From: Gemmobacter serpentinus
Lineage (GTDB): Bacteria > Pseudomonadota > Alphaproteobacteria > Rhodobacterales > Rhodobacteraceae
Assembly (NCBI RefSeq): GCF_008973825.1
Contig: NZ_WCHR01000006.1
Location: forward strand, 62,001 to 126,000
Direction of reading: 5' to 3'
DNA: 64,000 nucleotides
Shown here: piece by piece, positions 34,601 through 44,698 of the stretch
Layout of the letters: each line of letters begins with the position of its first letter
How positions within the stretch are numbered: the first letter of the stretch is position 1
Translations under genes and position numbers: made by a program
The notes under the pieces: model-generated
Database searches by the model: none
Seen by the model: only the letters and a program-made list of their open reading frames with translations
What the model was told of the DNA's origin: nothing

Positions 34601-36175
34601 GTGAAGATCGGGGCACCGAGAGAGATATTTGAGGGGGAGAACCGGGTCGCGTTGACGCCGGATTCGGCCCTGCAGCTGGTGAAACTTGGTCACACTTGCG
34701 TCGTGGAAAGCGGCGCGGGCGCGAAGGCGGGGTTCTCGGACGCGGCCTATGAAAAGGCCGGGGTCGAGGTGCTGCCCACGGCCAAGGCGGTGTTCGATGC
34801 GGCTGATGTGGTCGTCAAGGTGCGCGGGCCGGAGCCTGCGGAGGTCGATCTGCTGCGCGAGGGCCAGACTCTGATCAGCTTCTTCTGGCCTGCCCAGAAT
34901 GCCGAACTGCTGGAACAGGCCAAGGCCCGTGGCGCGACCGTGGTCGCCATGGATATGGTGCCGCGCATCTCGCGCGCCCAGAAGATGGATGCGCTGTCCT
35001 CGATGGCCAATATCGCGGGCTACCGCGCGGTGATCGAGGCGGGCAACAACTTTGGCCGCTTCTTCACCGGGCAGGTGACGGCGGCGGGCAAGGTGCCCCC
35101 GGCAAAGGTGCTGATCGTGGGCGCAGGCGTGGCGGGTCTTGCCGCCATCGGCACCTCGACCAGCCTTGGCGCCATCACCTATGCGTTCGACGTGCGTCCC
35201 GAAGTGGCCGAACAGATCGAATCGATGGGCGCTGAATTCGTCTATCTCGATTTCTCTGAAGCCCAGACCGATGGCGCGGCGACGGGTGGCTATGCCGCCC
35301 CCTCGAGCCCCGAGTTCCGTGAAGCGCAGCTGAAGAAGTTCCGCGAACTGGCGCCGGAGATGGATATCGTCATCACCACCGCCCTGATCCCGGGCCGGCC
35401 CGCGCCGAAGCTCTGGACCGAGGATATGGTCCAGATGATGAAGCCCGGCTCGGTCATCGTGGACCTTGCCGCCGAACGCGGCGGCAACTGTGACCTGACG
35501 GTGCCGGACCAGAAGATCGTGACGGAGAACGGTGTGACCATCGTCGGTTACACCGATTTCCCCTCGCGCATGGCCGCGCAGGCCTCGACGCTTTATGCCA
35601 CCAATATCCGGCATATGCTGACCGACCTCACGCCGAAGAAAGACGGCGTCATCGACCATAACATGGAAGATGACGTGATCCGTGGTGCCACCGTCACCAA
35701 GGCGCATGAGATCACCTATCCGCCGCCGCCGCCGAAGATCGCGGCGATTGCCGCGCAAAAGCCGAAGGAAAAGGTCAAGGAACTGACCCCTGAGGAAAAG
35801 CGCGCGAAAGAGGTTGCCGCCTTCAAGGCCCAGACCCGCAATCAGGTGGGGATGCTGGTCATCGGCGGCGCGCTGATCCTGCTGGCGGGCCTTTACGCCC
35901 CGGCCAGCTTCATGTCGCATTTCATCGTGTTCGTGCTGTCGGTCTATGTCGGCGTCCAGGTGATCTGGAACGTCTCGCACAGCCTGCACACGCCGCTGAT
36001 GGCGGTGACCAATGCGATCTCCTCGATCATCATCCTTGGCGCGCTGATGCAGATCGGCTCTGGCAATTGGCTGGTGGTCATTCTGGCGGCGCTTTCGGTC
36101 TTCATGGCCGGGATCAACATCTTCGGGGGCTTCATGGTCACCCGGCGGATGCTCGCCATGTTCCAGAAGTCGTAA
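34601..36175 (+). CDS. pntA: NAD(P) transhydrogenase subunit alpha
   Basis: A 524-residue protein with the NAD(H)-binding domain I (residues about 1-385) and four C-terminal transmembrane helices (about 420-520). Domain I begins [19 protein letters not shown] and has the [11 protein letters not shown] nucleotide loop (about 171-181). A charged, Pro-rich linker ([11 protein letters not shown]) precedes the membrane part. With PntB it couples proton entry to reduction of NADP+ by NADH. The initiator is a GTG at 34601 with GGGGGAG before it. pntB follows after 15 bases. This is the two-subunit E. coli-type arrangement, not the three-gene pntAA/AB/B form common in other alphaproteobacteria. Confidence 0.94.
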   Translation: MKIGAPREIFEGENRVALTPDSALQLVKLGHTCVVESGAGAKAGFSDAAYEKAGVEVLPTAKAVFDAADVVVKVRGPEPAEVDLLREGQTLISFFWPAQNAELLEQAKARGATVVAMDMVPRISRAQKMDALSSMANIAGYRAVIEAGNNFGRFFTGQVTAAGKVPPAKVLIVGAGVAGLAAIGTSTSLGAITYAFDVRPEVAEQIESMGAEFVYLDFSEAQTDGAATGGYAAPSSPEFREAQLKKFRELAPEMDIVITTALIPGRPAPKLWTEDMVQMMKPGSVIVDLAAERGGNCDLTVPDQKIVTENGVTIVGYTDFPSRMAAQASTLYATNIRHMLTDLTPKKDGVIDHNMEDDVIRGATVTKAHEITYPPPPPKIAAIAAQKPKEKVKELTPEEKRAKEVAAFKAQTRNQVGMLVIGGALILLAGLYAPASFMSHFIVFVLSVYVGVQVIWNVSHSLHTPLMAVTNAISSIIILGALMQIGSGNWLVVILAALSVFMAGINIFGGFMVTRRMLAMFQKS

Positions 36176-36190
36176 GGGAGGGCGCGAGCA

Positions 36191-37624
36191 ATGGAATACG
36201 GATTCACGACGGCGGCCTATGTGGTCGCGGCTGTCCTCTTCATCCAGTCGCTGGGCGGGCTGTCGGGGCAGGAAAGCGCCAAGCGCGCGGTGTGGTATGG
36301 CATTGTCGGCATGGCGCTGGCGGTGGCGGCCACGCTTTACGGCCCCGGCGCGGGCAACTGGCTGATCAGCCTTGTCATGGTGGCCGTCGGTGGTGCCATC
36401 GGCTGGGTGGTGGCGCAGCGTGTCCAGATGACCGAGATGCCGCAGCTTGTGGCGGCGATGCACAGCCTTGTCGGCCTTGCGGCGGTCTTTATCGGCTTCA
36501 ACACTCATATCGAACTGGTCCGCGTGGCCGGGATGGACGAGACGGCACGCGCCGCCCTTGACGGCTTTGCCGCCGTGGTGGCGCATAAGTCCGGGGTGGA
36601 GATCGCGATCCTACGGGTGGAGACCTTCCTGGGTGTCTTCATCGGGGCTGTGACCTTTACCGGGTCCGTCATTGCCTTTGGCAAGCTGGCGGGCAAGGTC
36701 GATGGCAAGGCCAAGAAGCTGCCGGGCGGCCATGTGCTGAATGCGGGTGCCGCGCTGATTTCGCTGGCGCTGCTGGTGGTCTATCTGCAGTCGGGTTCCA
36801 CGCTGGCGCTTCTGGTGATGACGCTGGCTGCGCTGTTCATCGGCTATCACCTGATCATGGGCATTGGCGGTGCCGACATGCCGGTCGTGGTATCGATGCT
36901 GAACAGCTATTCCGGCTGGGCGGCCGCGGCCATCGGCTTCTCGCTGTCGAATGACCTGCTGATTGTGGTCGGTGCGCTGGTGGGCTCTTCGGGCGCGATC
37001 CTGAGCTATATCATGTGCAAGGCGATGAACCGCAGCTTCGTATCGGTGATCCTGGGCGGCTTCGGCGGCACCACGGGCCCGGCGATGGAAGTCACGGGCG
37101 AGCAGATCGCGATCGACGCCGATGGGGTGGCGGCGGCGCTGAACGACGCCGACAGCATCATCATCATTCCGGGTTACGGCATGGCGGTGGCGCAGGCGCA
37201 GCAATCGGTCAGCGAACTGACCCGCAAACTGCGCGCCAAGGGCAAGAATGTGCGCTTTGCCATTCACCCGGTGGCGGGCCGTCTGCCCGGGCATATGAAC
37301 GTGCTCTTGGCCGAGGCGAAGGTGCCTTACGATATCGTGCTGGAAATGGACGAGATCAACGAGGACTTCCCCGAGACCGATGTGGCCATCGTCATTGGCT
37401 CCAATGACATTGTGAACCCGGCCGCGCAGGAAGACCCCAACAGCCCCATCGCCGGGATGCCGGTCTTGGAATGCTGGAAGGCCAAGCAGGTTTTTGTCAG
37501 CAAGCGCGGACAGGGCACCGGCTATTCGGGCATCGAGAACCCGCTGTTCTACAAAGAGAATACGCGGATGTTCTATGGCGATGCGAAGAAGAGCATCGAT
37601 CAGCTTCTGCCGATGATCGAGTGA
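36191..37624 (+). CDS. pntB: NAD(P) transhydrogenase subunit beta
   Basis: A 477-residue partner of PntA: eight or nine transmembrane helices (about residues 5-270) followed by the NADP(H)-binding domain III (about 300-477). Domain III shows [18 protein letters not shown], the family NADP loop, [19 protein letters not shown] and [16 protein letters not shown]. The membrane part has the conserved His in [14 protein letters not shown] that lies on the proton path. Start after GGGAGGGCGCGAGCA. It follows pntA by 15 bases and ends before a GC hairpin at 37651-37672. Confidence 0.95.
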   Translation: MEYGFTTAAYVVAAVLFIQSLGGLSGQESAKRAVWYGIVGMALAVAATLYGPGAGNWLISLVMVAVGGAIGWVVAQRVQMTEMPQLVAAMHSLVGLAAVFIGFNTHIELVRVAGMDETARAALDGFAAVVAHKSGVEIAILRVETFLGVFIGAVTFTGSVIAFGKLAGKVDGKAKKLPGGHVLNAGAALISLALLVVYLQSGSTLALLVMTLAALFIGYHLIMGIGGADMPVVVSMLNSYSGWAAAAIGFSLSNDLLIVVGALVGSSGAILSYIMCKAMNRSFVSVILGGFGGTTGPAMEVTGEQIAIDADGVAAALNDADSIIIIPGYGMAVAQAQQSVSELTRKLRAKGKNVRFAIHPVAGRLPGHMNVLLAEAKVPYDIVLEMDEINEDFPETDVAIVIGSNDIVNPAAQEDPNSPIAGMPVLECWKAKQVFVSKRGQGTGYSGIENPLFYKENTRMFYGDAKKSIDQLLPMIE

Positions 37625-37650
37625 CGATCCTGCGTCGATAATGCGATGGT

Positions 37651-37672
37651 GGCCCCGGTGAAAGCCGGGGCC
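37651..37672 (+). terminator. GC hairpin after pntB
   Basis: GGCCCCGG-TGAAAG-CCGGGGCC forms a perfect 8-base stem 26 bases after the pntB stop. There is only TCTG after it, not a T-run, so it may be a pause or a processing site more than a strict terminator. Confidence 0.55.
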
Positions 37673-37842
37673 TCTGCCTGTGATGCCCCCGAAACGATGA
37701 CCGCCTGCAGGTTGCGGGGTGGGGTTGTGACAGAAAAACAAGTATGCCCCGGCATACCCCCCTGCCGGGCGTTTTTTCCGTGATGCCGCCGGGGGCTTCG
37801 CTTTTTTATGGCGCAAGATTGCTGCGCGACACGGAAAAAACC

Positions 37843-39129
37843 ATGGCACTTGAAATCCCCGATCACGACCAGCGTTACGCGCTGGTGAATGAATTGCACG
37901 CACGCCCTTTTCCGGTGCTATGGGCACCGTGCAGCGCGGTCTATGTCGCGGTGAAGGAACCGCTGGAGGCGCATAACCGCGACCGCATCGCCGATCGGAA
38001 CCATTTGCTGGCGCTGCTGGACCGCTATGGATCTGCCCATCCGCAGCCGGGGGCCACGCATTTTTCCGGCCCGATCGGGCGGGCGGAGCTGAAATGGGAA
38101 AGCCATACGGAATTTGTGACCTATTCTGCCTTTTCGCCCGGCGTCTCGGCCCGACCCTTTGATCCGGCTGAGGCAGAGGCATTGCCCACCGAATGGCTGG
38201 CTGATGCACCGGGGCGGAGGCTGGTGTCGCTGTTGATCCGTGTCGAGCCCATGCCTGCAGATGCCGCCGACATGCTGAAGCGGATCGATGACTGGTTCGT
38301 GGCCGAAAGCCTGGCCGTGGCGTCGGTGGTGGATGGGGCGGCAATTGTTGCGGGTGATTTCCGCATCGATGCGGCAGGTCACATGCGCTTTGCCGTCTTC
38401 GTGCGCGATGATGTGGGCGAGCGGCGGATGGGCCGTATCGTCCAGCGTCTTTGCGAGATCGAGACCTATCGCGCCATGGCCATGCTGGGGCTGACGCGGG
38501 CGCGTGAGCTTTCGGCGCGCCTCAATGCGCTGGACCCGCGGTTGTCGGCGCTGGTGGCGGGGCTGGATACCCGCGCGCATTCGGCTGAGGGCTTGCTGGA
38601 GGATCTGCTGGACATCTCGGCCGAGCTGGAAAGCCTTGCCGTGCGCTATTCCTTCCGCTTTGGCGCGACGGCGGCCTATGAGGCCATCGTGAACCAGCGT
38701 ATCGCGGTTTTGCGCGAGGAACGGGTGGCGGGGCGCCAGACCTTTGGCGAGTTCATGATGCGCCGCTTTGATCCGGCGATGCGCACGGTGAAATCCACCG
38801 AGGCGCGGCTGCGCACCATGGCAGAACGTGCCGCGCGGGCCGCGGAATTGCTGCGCACAAGGGTGGATGTGGAACGTAGCGCGCAGAATCAGCGTCTGCT
38901 GGAAAGCATGGACCGCCGCGCCGATCTGCAGTTGCGCTTGCAACACACGGTCGAGGGGCTGTCGGTGGTGGCGATCAGCTATTATGCCGTAAGCCTTGCC
39001 GGCTATGCGGCCTATCCCTTTGGGAAGGCGGCGGGGCTGTCGAAAGAGATGCTGACCGCGATGCTGGTCTTGCCGGTGATCGGCGCTGTCTGGTGGATGA
39101 TCCGGCGCATTCGGAAGGCGATGCACTGA
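37843..39129 (+). CDS. DUF3422 family membrane-anchored protein
   Basis: A 428-residue protein of the alphaproteobacterial DUF3422 family. The N-terminal YALVNELHARPFPVL and ESHTEFVTYSAF segments are its hallmarks. The central part (about 220-370) is long and helical (probable coiled coil, RMRTVKSTEARLRTM-like), and the C-terminus has two hydrophobic helices (VEGLSVVAISYYAVSLAGYA and ML TAMLVLPVIGAVWWMI). The function is unknown; the domain plan, a soluble N-terminus, coiled coil and tail anchor, suggests a membrane-associated sensor or scaffold. ATG 37843 was chosen as the first codon before the family sequence, with GGA 9 bases upstream. It converges on dppC. Confidence 0.83.
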   Translation: MALEIPDHDQRYALVNELHARPFPVLWAPCSAVYVAVKEPLEAHNRDRIADRNHLLALLDRYGSAHPQPGATHFSGPIGRAELKWESHTEFVTYSAFSPGVSARPFDPAEAEALPTEWLADAPGRRLVSLLIRVEPMPADAADMLKRIDDWFVAESLAVASVVDGAAIVAGDFRIDAAGHMRFAVFVRDDVGERRMGRIVQRLCEIETYRAMAMLGLTRARELSARLNALDPRLSALVAGLDTRAHSAEGLLEDLLDISAELESLAVRYSFRFGATAAYEAIVNQRIAVLREERVAGRQTFGEFMMRRFDPAMRTVKSTEARLRTMAERAARAAELLRTRVDVERSAQNQRLLESMDRRADLQLRLQHTVEGLSVVAISYYAVSLAGYAAYPFGKAAGLSKEMLTAMLVLPVIGAVWWMIRRIRKAMH

Positions 39130-39145
39130 GTTGAGAGGTGGCAGC

Positions 39146-39187
39146 GGGGCTTCGCGCCCCTCCGCGGGATATTTTGGGGCAGAAAAT
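39146..39187 (+). repeat. hairpin + GATATTTT tail element, diverged copy F
   Basis: GGGGC-TTCGC-GCCCC (39146-39160) is followed by TCCGCGGGATATTTTGGGGC and AGAAAAT. The order, hairpin then GGGATATTT, matches the intergenic element seen in better copies at 17.2, 51.8, 61.6 and 62.8 kb, but the ACAGATGAA end has decayed. It lies in the 66-base gap between two convergent genes. Confidence 0.5.
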
Positions 39188-39195
39188 GCCGCGGC

Positions 39196-40089
39196 TCAGT
39201 GCTGGCGCGGGTCAAGCGCGCGGCGCAGGCCTTCGCCGATATAGGTGACGCAGAGCAGGGTCAGTGTCAGCGCAAGACCGGGCCAGACCAGCCGGTCGGG
39301 ATGGCTGCGCATGGCCCCCACACCCTCATGCAGCAGGCGGCCCCATGTCGGCATATCGGGGGGGAAGCCAAAGCCCAGAAAGCTCAACATGCTTTCGGTC
39401 AGGATCGCCGAGGATATGCCGAGGCTGGCCGCGACCAGCACCGGGGCCCAGACATTGGGCAGGATGTGGTGGCGCAGGATGCGCGGGGCGGGGGCACCGA
39501 TGGCCCGGGCGGCGCGGATGAAGTCACGCTCGCGCAGCGACAGCACTTCGGCCCGGACCAGACGCGCTGCGGGCATCCAGCCCGTCAGCCCAATGGCCAG
39601 CACGATCAGCGCGAAACTGCCCGCGCCGGGGCCGATCCAGCGCCCGAGCGCGTCACGGAACAGGAACATCATGACCAGCATCAGGGGCAGAACCGGCAGC
39701 GACAGGAAGATATCGGTCAGCCGCATCAGCCAGCCGTCAAGGCGGCGGAAGTAACCCGCCAGCAACCCGATCCCGGTGCCGATGCCAAGCGCCACCAGCA
39801 TGGCGACCAACCCGACCGCCAGCGAGACCTGCCCGCCCAGCATCAACCGCGCCAGCATGTCGCGCCCCAATTGATCGGTGCCGAGCGGATGCGCAAGGCT
39901 TGGTGCCTGATTGCGCAGGCCGATCATCCGCACCGGATCGCTGTCGATGAAATGCGGATCAATCCGCCAGATCAACGGGCCGCAGATCACCAGCAAAATG
40001 AGCAGCGCCAGCACCATGAGCGCCGTCATCGCCGCAGCCTGGCGGCGGAACCGCGGCCAAAGGCCGTTTGCGACGATGCGGTCAGCCAT
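39196..40089 (-). CDS. peptide ABC importer permease (DppC/OppC type)
   Basis: A 297-residue inner-membrane permease with six predicted helices. It has the HPLGTDQLGRDMLARLM segment that marks DppC/OppC proteins and the ATPase-docking EAA loop around AARAIGAPAPRILRHHILPN. It overlaps the partner permease by 8 bases, with GAGGG ahead of the ATG at 40089. No ATPase gene (dppD, dppF or a fused version) follows; the next gene on this strand is a long way off and the neighbour is convergent. ATP binding must then come from elsewhere in the genome. Confidence 0.9.
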   Translation of the reverse strand: MADRIVANGLWPRFRRQAAAMTALMVLALLILLVICGPLIWRIDPHFIDSDPVRMIGLRNQAPSLAHPLGTDQLGRDMLARLMLGGQVSLAVGLVAMLVALGIGTGIGLLAGYFRRLDGWLMRLTDIFLSLPVLPLMLVMMFLFRDALGRWIGPGAGSFALIVLAIGLTGWMPAARLVRAEVLSLRERDFIRAARAIGAPAPRILRHHILPNVWAPVLVAASLGISSAILTESMLSFLGFGFPPDMPTWGRLLHEGVGAMRSHPDRLVWPGLALTLTLLCVTYIGEGLRRALDPRQH

Positions 40090-41089
40090 GAACGACCCTC
40101 GGGTCCAATACGGCATAAAGCAGATCGGCGAGCAGGTTGCTCAGCACGATCAGCACGGCGTAAAGGAAGGTGATGGTCTGGATCACCGGCAGGTCTCCCA
40201 CCTGGATGGCACCGATCAGCGCAGCCCCGATGCCGTTGATGCGGAAGATCTGCTCGATCACCATGGCACCGCCAAAGATGGCAGGCAGGCCAAGCGCCAC
40301 GATGGTGACAACCGGGGCCATGGCATTGCGCAGCACATGGACGCGCAACACGCGGCCGTCGGTCAGGCCCTTGGCGCGGGCGGTGCGGGTGTAATCCTGG
40401 CCCAGCTGTTCCAGCACCGCCGCGCGGGTATAGCGGCCGATTTCGGCGCAGTTGAACAACGCCAATACAATGACCGGCAGCGCCATCTGCATCACCATGC
40501 GGTAAAGACCGGCACCGTCACGGACCTGCAGATTTGTGTCATAGACCGAGGGGAACCAGCCCAGCTTTACCGCGAAGACCAGGATCAGCACCTGCGCGAT
40601 GAGGAAGCCGGGCATGGCGATCACCAGCGCGGAAAGGAAGGTTGTGACATGATCGAAAATGCCGCCGCGCCGCGCTGCTGCGCGCATCCCCAAGGGCAGC
40701 GCCAGCAGAACGCCCAGCAGATAGCCGCCGCCGATCACCGTCAGGGTTTGCGGCAGACGTTCGGCAATCAGGCCGAAGACCGGCACCTTGGATTGCCATG
40801 AGATCATCCGGGGCGCATCCCCGGCAAGGCTGGTGCCAAGGGCGGCATCCAACCCGTGCAGCGGCTCTGACCAGACGATCTGCCGCACCCATAGAAAATA
40901 GCGCAGCGGCGCAGGCTGGTCCGCCCCCATCGCGGCAAGGATCTGCGCCCGCACCTCGGGTGGCACGGTCAGCGGGATCTCCGACATCGGGCTGCCCGGC
41001 GCAAGATCGATCATGAAGAAGACCAGCGCCGAAATCAGCGCCAGCGTCGGGATCGCAAAAAGCAGGCGCCGCAAAAGGAAACTGAGCAT
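40082..41089 (-). CDS. peptide ABC importer permease (DppB/OppB type)
   Basis: A 335-residue permease with the standard DppB layout: an N-terminal helix (FLLRRLLFAIPTLALISALV), a long periplasmic segment (about residues 30-105) that includes the LAPGSPMSE motif, then five helices. The EAA loop is TARAKGLTDGRVLRVHVLRN. The gene starts 55 bases after the binding-protein stop and overlaps the DppC gene by 8 bases. It pairs with that protein to form the membrane channel for peptides or a related solute. Confidence 0.9.
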   Translation of the reverse strand: MLSFLLRRLLFAIPTLALISALVFFMIDLAPGSPMSEIPLTVPPEVRAQILAAMGADQPAPLRYFLWVRQIVWSEPLHGLDAALGTSLAGDAPRMISWQSKVPVFGLIAERLPQTLTVIGGGYLLGVLLALPLGMRAAARRGGIFDHVTTFLSALVIAMPGFLIAQVLILVFAVKLGWFPSVYDTNLQVRDGAGLYRMVMQMALPVIVLALFNCAEIGRYTRAAVLEQLGQDYTRTARAKGLTDGRVLRVHVLRNAMAPVVTIVALGLPAIFGGAMVIEQIFRINGIGAALIGAIQVGDLPVIQTITFLYAVLIVLSNLLADLLYAVLDPRVVHG

Positions 41090-41143
41090 GGCCGGGTATC
41101 AGAGGAGAAGGGCGCGTCCGCGACATGCGGGCGCGCCTGGAAT

Positions 41144-42877
41144 CTATCGGGGCAGACGGTGCCAGTCTGCCACATTCCACAATTCGCTGTCCCAGGCCGA
41201 AAGTGCAACACCGCCCAGGGTGTTGGAAATGGCGGAGAAGCGGCCGCGATGGATCAATGGGATCACCACCTGATCGCCTGCTGTCAGCCGGTCATTCAGG
41301 GCTTTCACAAGCTGCGCCCGTTCGGCCATGTTCGCAGTCTTGGCCAGCTCCGCCACCATCGCATCATAGGCCGGGTCGCAGAAGCGCCCGATATTCTCAC
41401 CCTGCCACTGACGGTCCGGCGCGGGAATCTTGTCGCAACTGCGCGCCGCCAGATAGGCTTGCGGATCGGTGCCGTCGAACTCGTTCGCATACATCTCGAA
41501 ATCGGCGTAGAATTTCTCATTTGTGTCGGGCGATCCGGCATCACCACTGAAGAACACGCTGCCATCGATCGCCTTCAGGTCTACCTCGACCCCGATATCG
41601 TTCCACCAACCTTTGATGAGGGCCTGAAAGTCCTGCCGCACCGGGTTCACCGTGGTCTGGAACAGGAATGAGAGCTTGCGCCCGTCCTTTTCGCGGATGC
41701 CATCGCCATCGGTATCCTGCCAGCCCGCCGCTTCCAGCAGGGCGCGCGCGGCGGGCAGATCTTGGTGCAGGCAGGCGGTATTGTCCGATACATAATGTGG
41801 CGGGCCTGCCACCATGTTGCAGGTGGGCTTGCCTGCCGCGCCATAGCCGATCTCCACCAGCACATCGCGGGCAATCGCCAGGGACAGCGCCTTGCGCACC
41901 CGCACATCGCTGAGGATCGGATGGGGGTGCTTGACCGTGGACCGCTCGCCTTCCGGCAGGGTCGCGGCAGGGTCGGTCAGGTTGACCTCGATCCGCTCCA
42001 CCAACGCGCCAAAGGCGCTGACGAAACGACCCTTGCCCCCCGCCTCCATCTGCAATTGCTGCTCGGGGTTGATCAGGGTGTTCCAGGCATAGTCAAACTC
42101 GCCCGTCTCCAGCACCGCCGAGGCGGAAGACAGCGCGTCACCGCCGCCCTTGATGGTCGCGGTGGCAAAGGCGGGCTTCTCGGCCTCGCGATAGAGCGGG
42201 TTGGCTGCCATGGTCACCACGTCATTCACCTTGAAATCGGTGACCATGAAGGGGCCGGTGCCAATGGGCGACGCGTTTTGCGCGGTGCAGGTCGCGGCCA
42301 GCTTGCCAAGACAGGCCGCGAATTGCGCCTTTTGCAGCACCGGGCCGGTTGCGCCGGTAAAGGGCTGGAACGGGTAGGGCATCGGGGCCGCAAAGCGGAA
42401 GGTCACCGTCTGCGGATCCGGGGTTTCCACCGCGATGACGCCGTCCAGCTTTGCCGCATGGGCGCAGCCGGTTTCCGGGTTGCGGCAATAGTCATAGGTG
42501 AATTTCACATCCTCGGATGTGAGGGGCGTGCCATCGGACCATTGCACCCCCGGTTTCAGCTTCCAGGTGATACTGGTCAGATCGGTGGCGATGCCGCCAT
42601 TCTTCTGACTGGGGATTTCTGCCGCAAGGCGGGGCACCAGTTGACCATCGGGATCATAGGCCGCCAGCGGCTCCAGCACCAGCGAGGCCGCGGTGATGTC
42701 CTTTGTGCCGGAGGAAAGATAGACGTTCAGCGTGGAGACCGCCTGATTGAACAGCAGGCGCAATTCGCCATCGCTGCCGCGCGCGGCATGGGCTGCGGGA
42801 ACGAAGGCGGTCGGGGCAAGGATCAGGGCTGCGGCTGTGCCGCGCAAAAGCATGGGCAGGATCGATTTGGCAGACAT
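41144..42877 (-). CDS. periplasmic peptide-binding protein (SBP_bac_5 family)
   Basis: A 577-residue cluster C solute-binding protein. A signal peptide ends AAHAARG (about residue 32). The family signature is seen as LTSITWKLKPGVQWSDGTPLTSEDVKFTYD-type sequence (pieces TWKLKPGVQWSDGTPLTSED). An internal DTDGDGIREKDG stretch resembles a calcium loop and is common in this family. Length is usual (500-600). The ATG at 42877 has AGGAG about 11 bases upstream; a longer open frame upstream is not signal-like. It heads the importer operon and is divergent from an argE-like gene. N-acyl amino acids or short peptides would suit that context. Confidence 0.9.
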   Translation of the reverse strand: MSAKSILPMLLRGTAAALILAPTAFVPAAHAARGSDGELRLLFNQAVSTLNVYLSSGTKDITAASLVLEPLAAYDPDGQLVPRLAAEIPSQKNGGIATDLTSITWKLKPGVQWSDGTPLTSEDVKFTYDYCRNPETGCAHAAKLDGVIAVETPDPQTVTFRFAAPMPYPFQPFTGATGPVLQKAQFAACLGKLAATCTAQNASPIGTGPFMVTDFKVNDVVTMAANPLYREAEKPAFATATIKGGGDALSSASAVLETGEFDYAWNTLINPEQQLQMEAGGKGRFVSAFGALVERIEVNLTDPAATLPEGERSTVKHPHPILSDVRVRKALSLAIARDVLVEIGYGAAGKPTCNMVAGPPHYVSDNTACLHQDLPAARALLEAAGWQDTDGDGIREKDGRKLSFLFQTTVNPVRQDFQALIKGWWNDIGVEVDLKAIDGSVFFSGDAGSPDTNEKFYADFEMYANEFDGTDPQAYLAARSCDKIPAPDRQWQGENIGRFCDPAYDAMVAELAKTANMAERAQLVKALNDRLTAGDQVVIPLIHRGRFSAISNTLGGVALSAWDSELWNVADWHRLPR

Positions 42878-43519
42878 GGTCGGATCACTCCTTGTCTTGT
42901 GGCAGGTCAGGCGGATGCCGCAGGCGCTGCGGCCGGTCGTCCCGTCCTGAAAGGAATTGCACCGCATGGGCATGCGTGGCTGCGGTGAAGGGCAAGGCGG
43001 GGCAGGCTGTCTGGCGAGACAGGCCTTCGCGATATGTGCAGGGTTTGCCGCTGCGGCCCGCCTCCGGCCATCCGCCGATTTTCATGAAATCGTTTACATG
43101 GCAGGGCACAGGCCGCGCGGACATATCGTCACGCGGCGGAAACGGGATGACAGGCGTCACGGAACCATATGCGGTCACAAGGCCAGGGCGATCACCGATA
43201 GGCGGATGGAAACTGATAAGATGGATGGCGGGCTTGGTGCCATCGGGCTTGTGGAACACGGTCCTCTGATGCCGGATATCATGGTTGGGCATTGCCCCTA
43301 CGGGCATTGGCATTTACCCCCAAGTCTCTGTTCTTGTTGGCCCTTCAGGGGCAGGTTGCGGTCCGGTTCGGATCCAGACCCCTAAGTGTTAGCCAATTCG
43401 ACCGCTGGAGCAAGCGGCTTTGCGATCACTGACCGCAAGATGATGCATTCTTGGCCGGAACAGGCTTGCACTTTGCGGAAGGCGGGTTCAGGTTCCGATT
43501 GATTTGATCACAAAACCGG
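42878..43519. other. 642-base divergent intergenic region
   Basis: This gap lies between the peptide-importer and argE-like genes. I see no plausible protein gene: the open frames present have no recognisable sequence and poor starts. Features visible are a near-palindrome CGATTTTCATGAAATCG at about 43078-43094 and a small hairpin CCGCT-GGAGCA-AGCGG near 43402. The length and position suggest a shared control region, but I cannot point to a clear promoter. Confidence 0.5.
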
Positions 43520-44698
43520 ATGCCAAGCCCGATCATGCCCCAGCGTCTTTCCCCCCGCCAGATCCTTGAAAAGCTGATCAGCTTTCCGACGGTCAGCCGC
43601 GACAGCAACCTGGCGCTGGTTGAATGGGTGGAGGATTATCTGGCGGGCTGGGGTATTGCCGCGCAGCGGGTCTATAATTCTGATGGCAGCAAGGCCGCGC
43701 TTTACGCCCATATCGGACCGCAGGTCGAAGGCGGGGTGGTGCTGTCAGGCCACACCGATGTCGTGCCGGTCGATGGCCAGGACTGGAGCCTTGATCCCTG
43801 GACCGTGACCGAACGCGATGGCCGCCTTTACGGGCGCGGTGTCTGCGACATGAAGGGATTTGACGCGCTGGCGCTTGCCGCGGTGCCTTTGGCGCTGGAG
43901 GCCGGCATCACGCGACCACTGCAGATCGCGCTGTCCTATGATGAGGAACTGGGCTGTCTCGGCGCGCCTGCCATGATCGCCGCGATGAAAGCGGGCCTGC
44001 CGCGCGCCAGTGCCGTGGTGGTCGGCGAGCCTTCGATGATGCGGATGGTGAATGGCCACAAGGGCAGCCGGGGCCTGCGCGTGCATATGCGCGGCCATGA
44101 GGTGCATTCCTCGATCCTGCATACCGGCGTCAGCGCGATCCTTGAGGGCGCGCGGCTGATCGATTGGGTCAACCGGGTGAATGCGGAAAACCGCGCGGCC
44201 CCGGTCACCGCGCTGGCTGCGCTGTTCGATCCGCCATGGACCACCGCCCATGTCGGCACCATTCAGGGCGGCACGGCCGAGAATATCACCGCGAAGGATT
44301 GCACCTTTGGCCTCGCCTTCCGGGTGGTGCCTGGCGAAGATCCGCAGGATTGGCTGGCCCGTCTGCGGGCCGAGGCCGCGCGGATCGAGGCTGGGATGCA
44401 GGCGGTGCGCCCCGAAACCGGGATCACGCTGGAGGATATGTTCTTCGTGCCGCCCCTTGTGCCCGAACAGGCGGGTGCGGCCGAGGCGCTGGTGCGGCGG
44501 CTGACCGGCGACAATGCGACCTCGGTCGTGAGCTACGGCACCGAGGCCGGGCAGTTCCAGATTGCCGGTTATTCGGCGGTGGTCTGTGGCCCGGGCGATA
44601 TCGCGCAGGCGCATCAACCGGACGAGTATCTGACGCTGGACCAGTTCGAGGCCGGTTGGCGCTTCATGCAGGCATTGGTGGAGGATCTGCGGCGATGA
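43520..44698 (+). CDS. argE: M20 acetylornithine deacetylase-type peptidase
   Basis: A 392-residue zinc hydrolase of the ArgE/DapE/M20 family. Metal and catalytic residues are clear: His78 and Asp80 in SGHTDVVP, Asp110 in RGVCDMKG, Glu142-Glu143 in SYDEELGC, and a C-terminal GTEAGQFQ / PDEYLTLDQF region. It removes the acetyl (or other acyl) group from N-acetylornithine or another N-acyl amino acid. Its neighbours are an amino-acid-oxidase-like flavoprotein and a second M20 hydrolase, and a peptide importer is divergent, so a catabolic role is at least as likely as arginine synthesis. The start could also be Met6 (43535); neither start has a strong ribosome binding site. Confidence 0.87.
   Translation: MPSPIMPQRLSPRQILEKLISFPTVSRDSNLALVEWVEDYLAGWGIAAQRVYNSDGSKAALYAHIGPQVEGGVVLSGHTDVVPVDGQDWSLDPWTVTERDGRLYGRGVCDMKGFDALALAAVPLALEAGITRPLQIALSYDEELGCLGAPAMIAAMKAGLPRASAVVVGEPSMMRMVNGHKGSRGLRVHMRGHEVHSSILHTGVSAILEGARLIDWVNRVNAENRAAPVTALAALFDPPWTTAHVGTIQGGTAENITAKDCTFGLAFRVVPGEDPQDWLARLRAEAARIEAGMQAVRPETGITLEDMFFVPPLVPEQAGAAEALVRRLTGDNATSVVSYGTEAGQFQIAGYSAVVCGPGDIAQAHQPDEYLTLDQFEAGWRFMQALVEDLRR

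Noticed and set aside
34496-36586. 696-codon minus-strand open frame opposite pntA
   Set aside because: Antisense to pntA with no recognisable protein sequence; it arises from high G+C at third codon positions.
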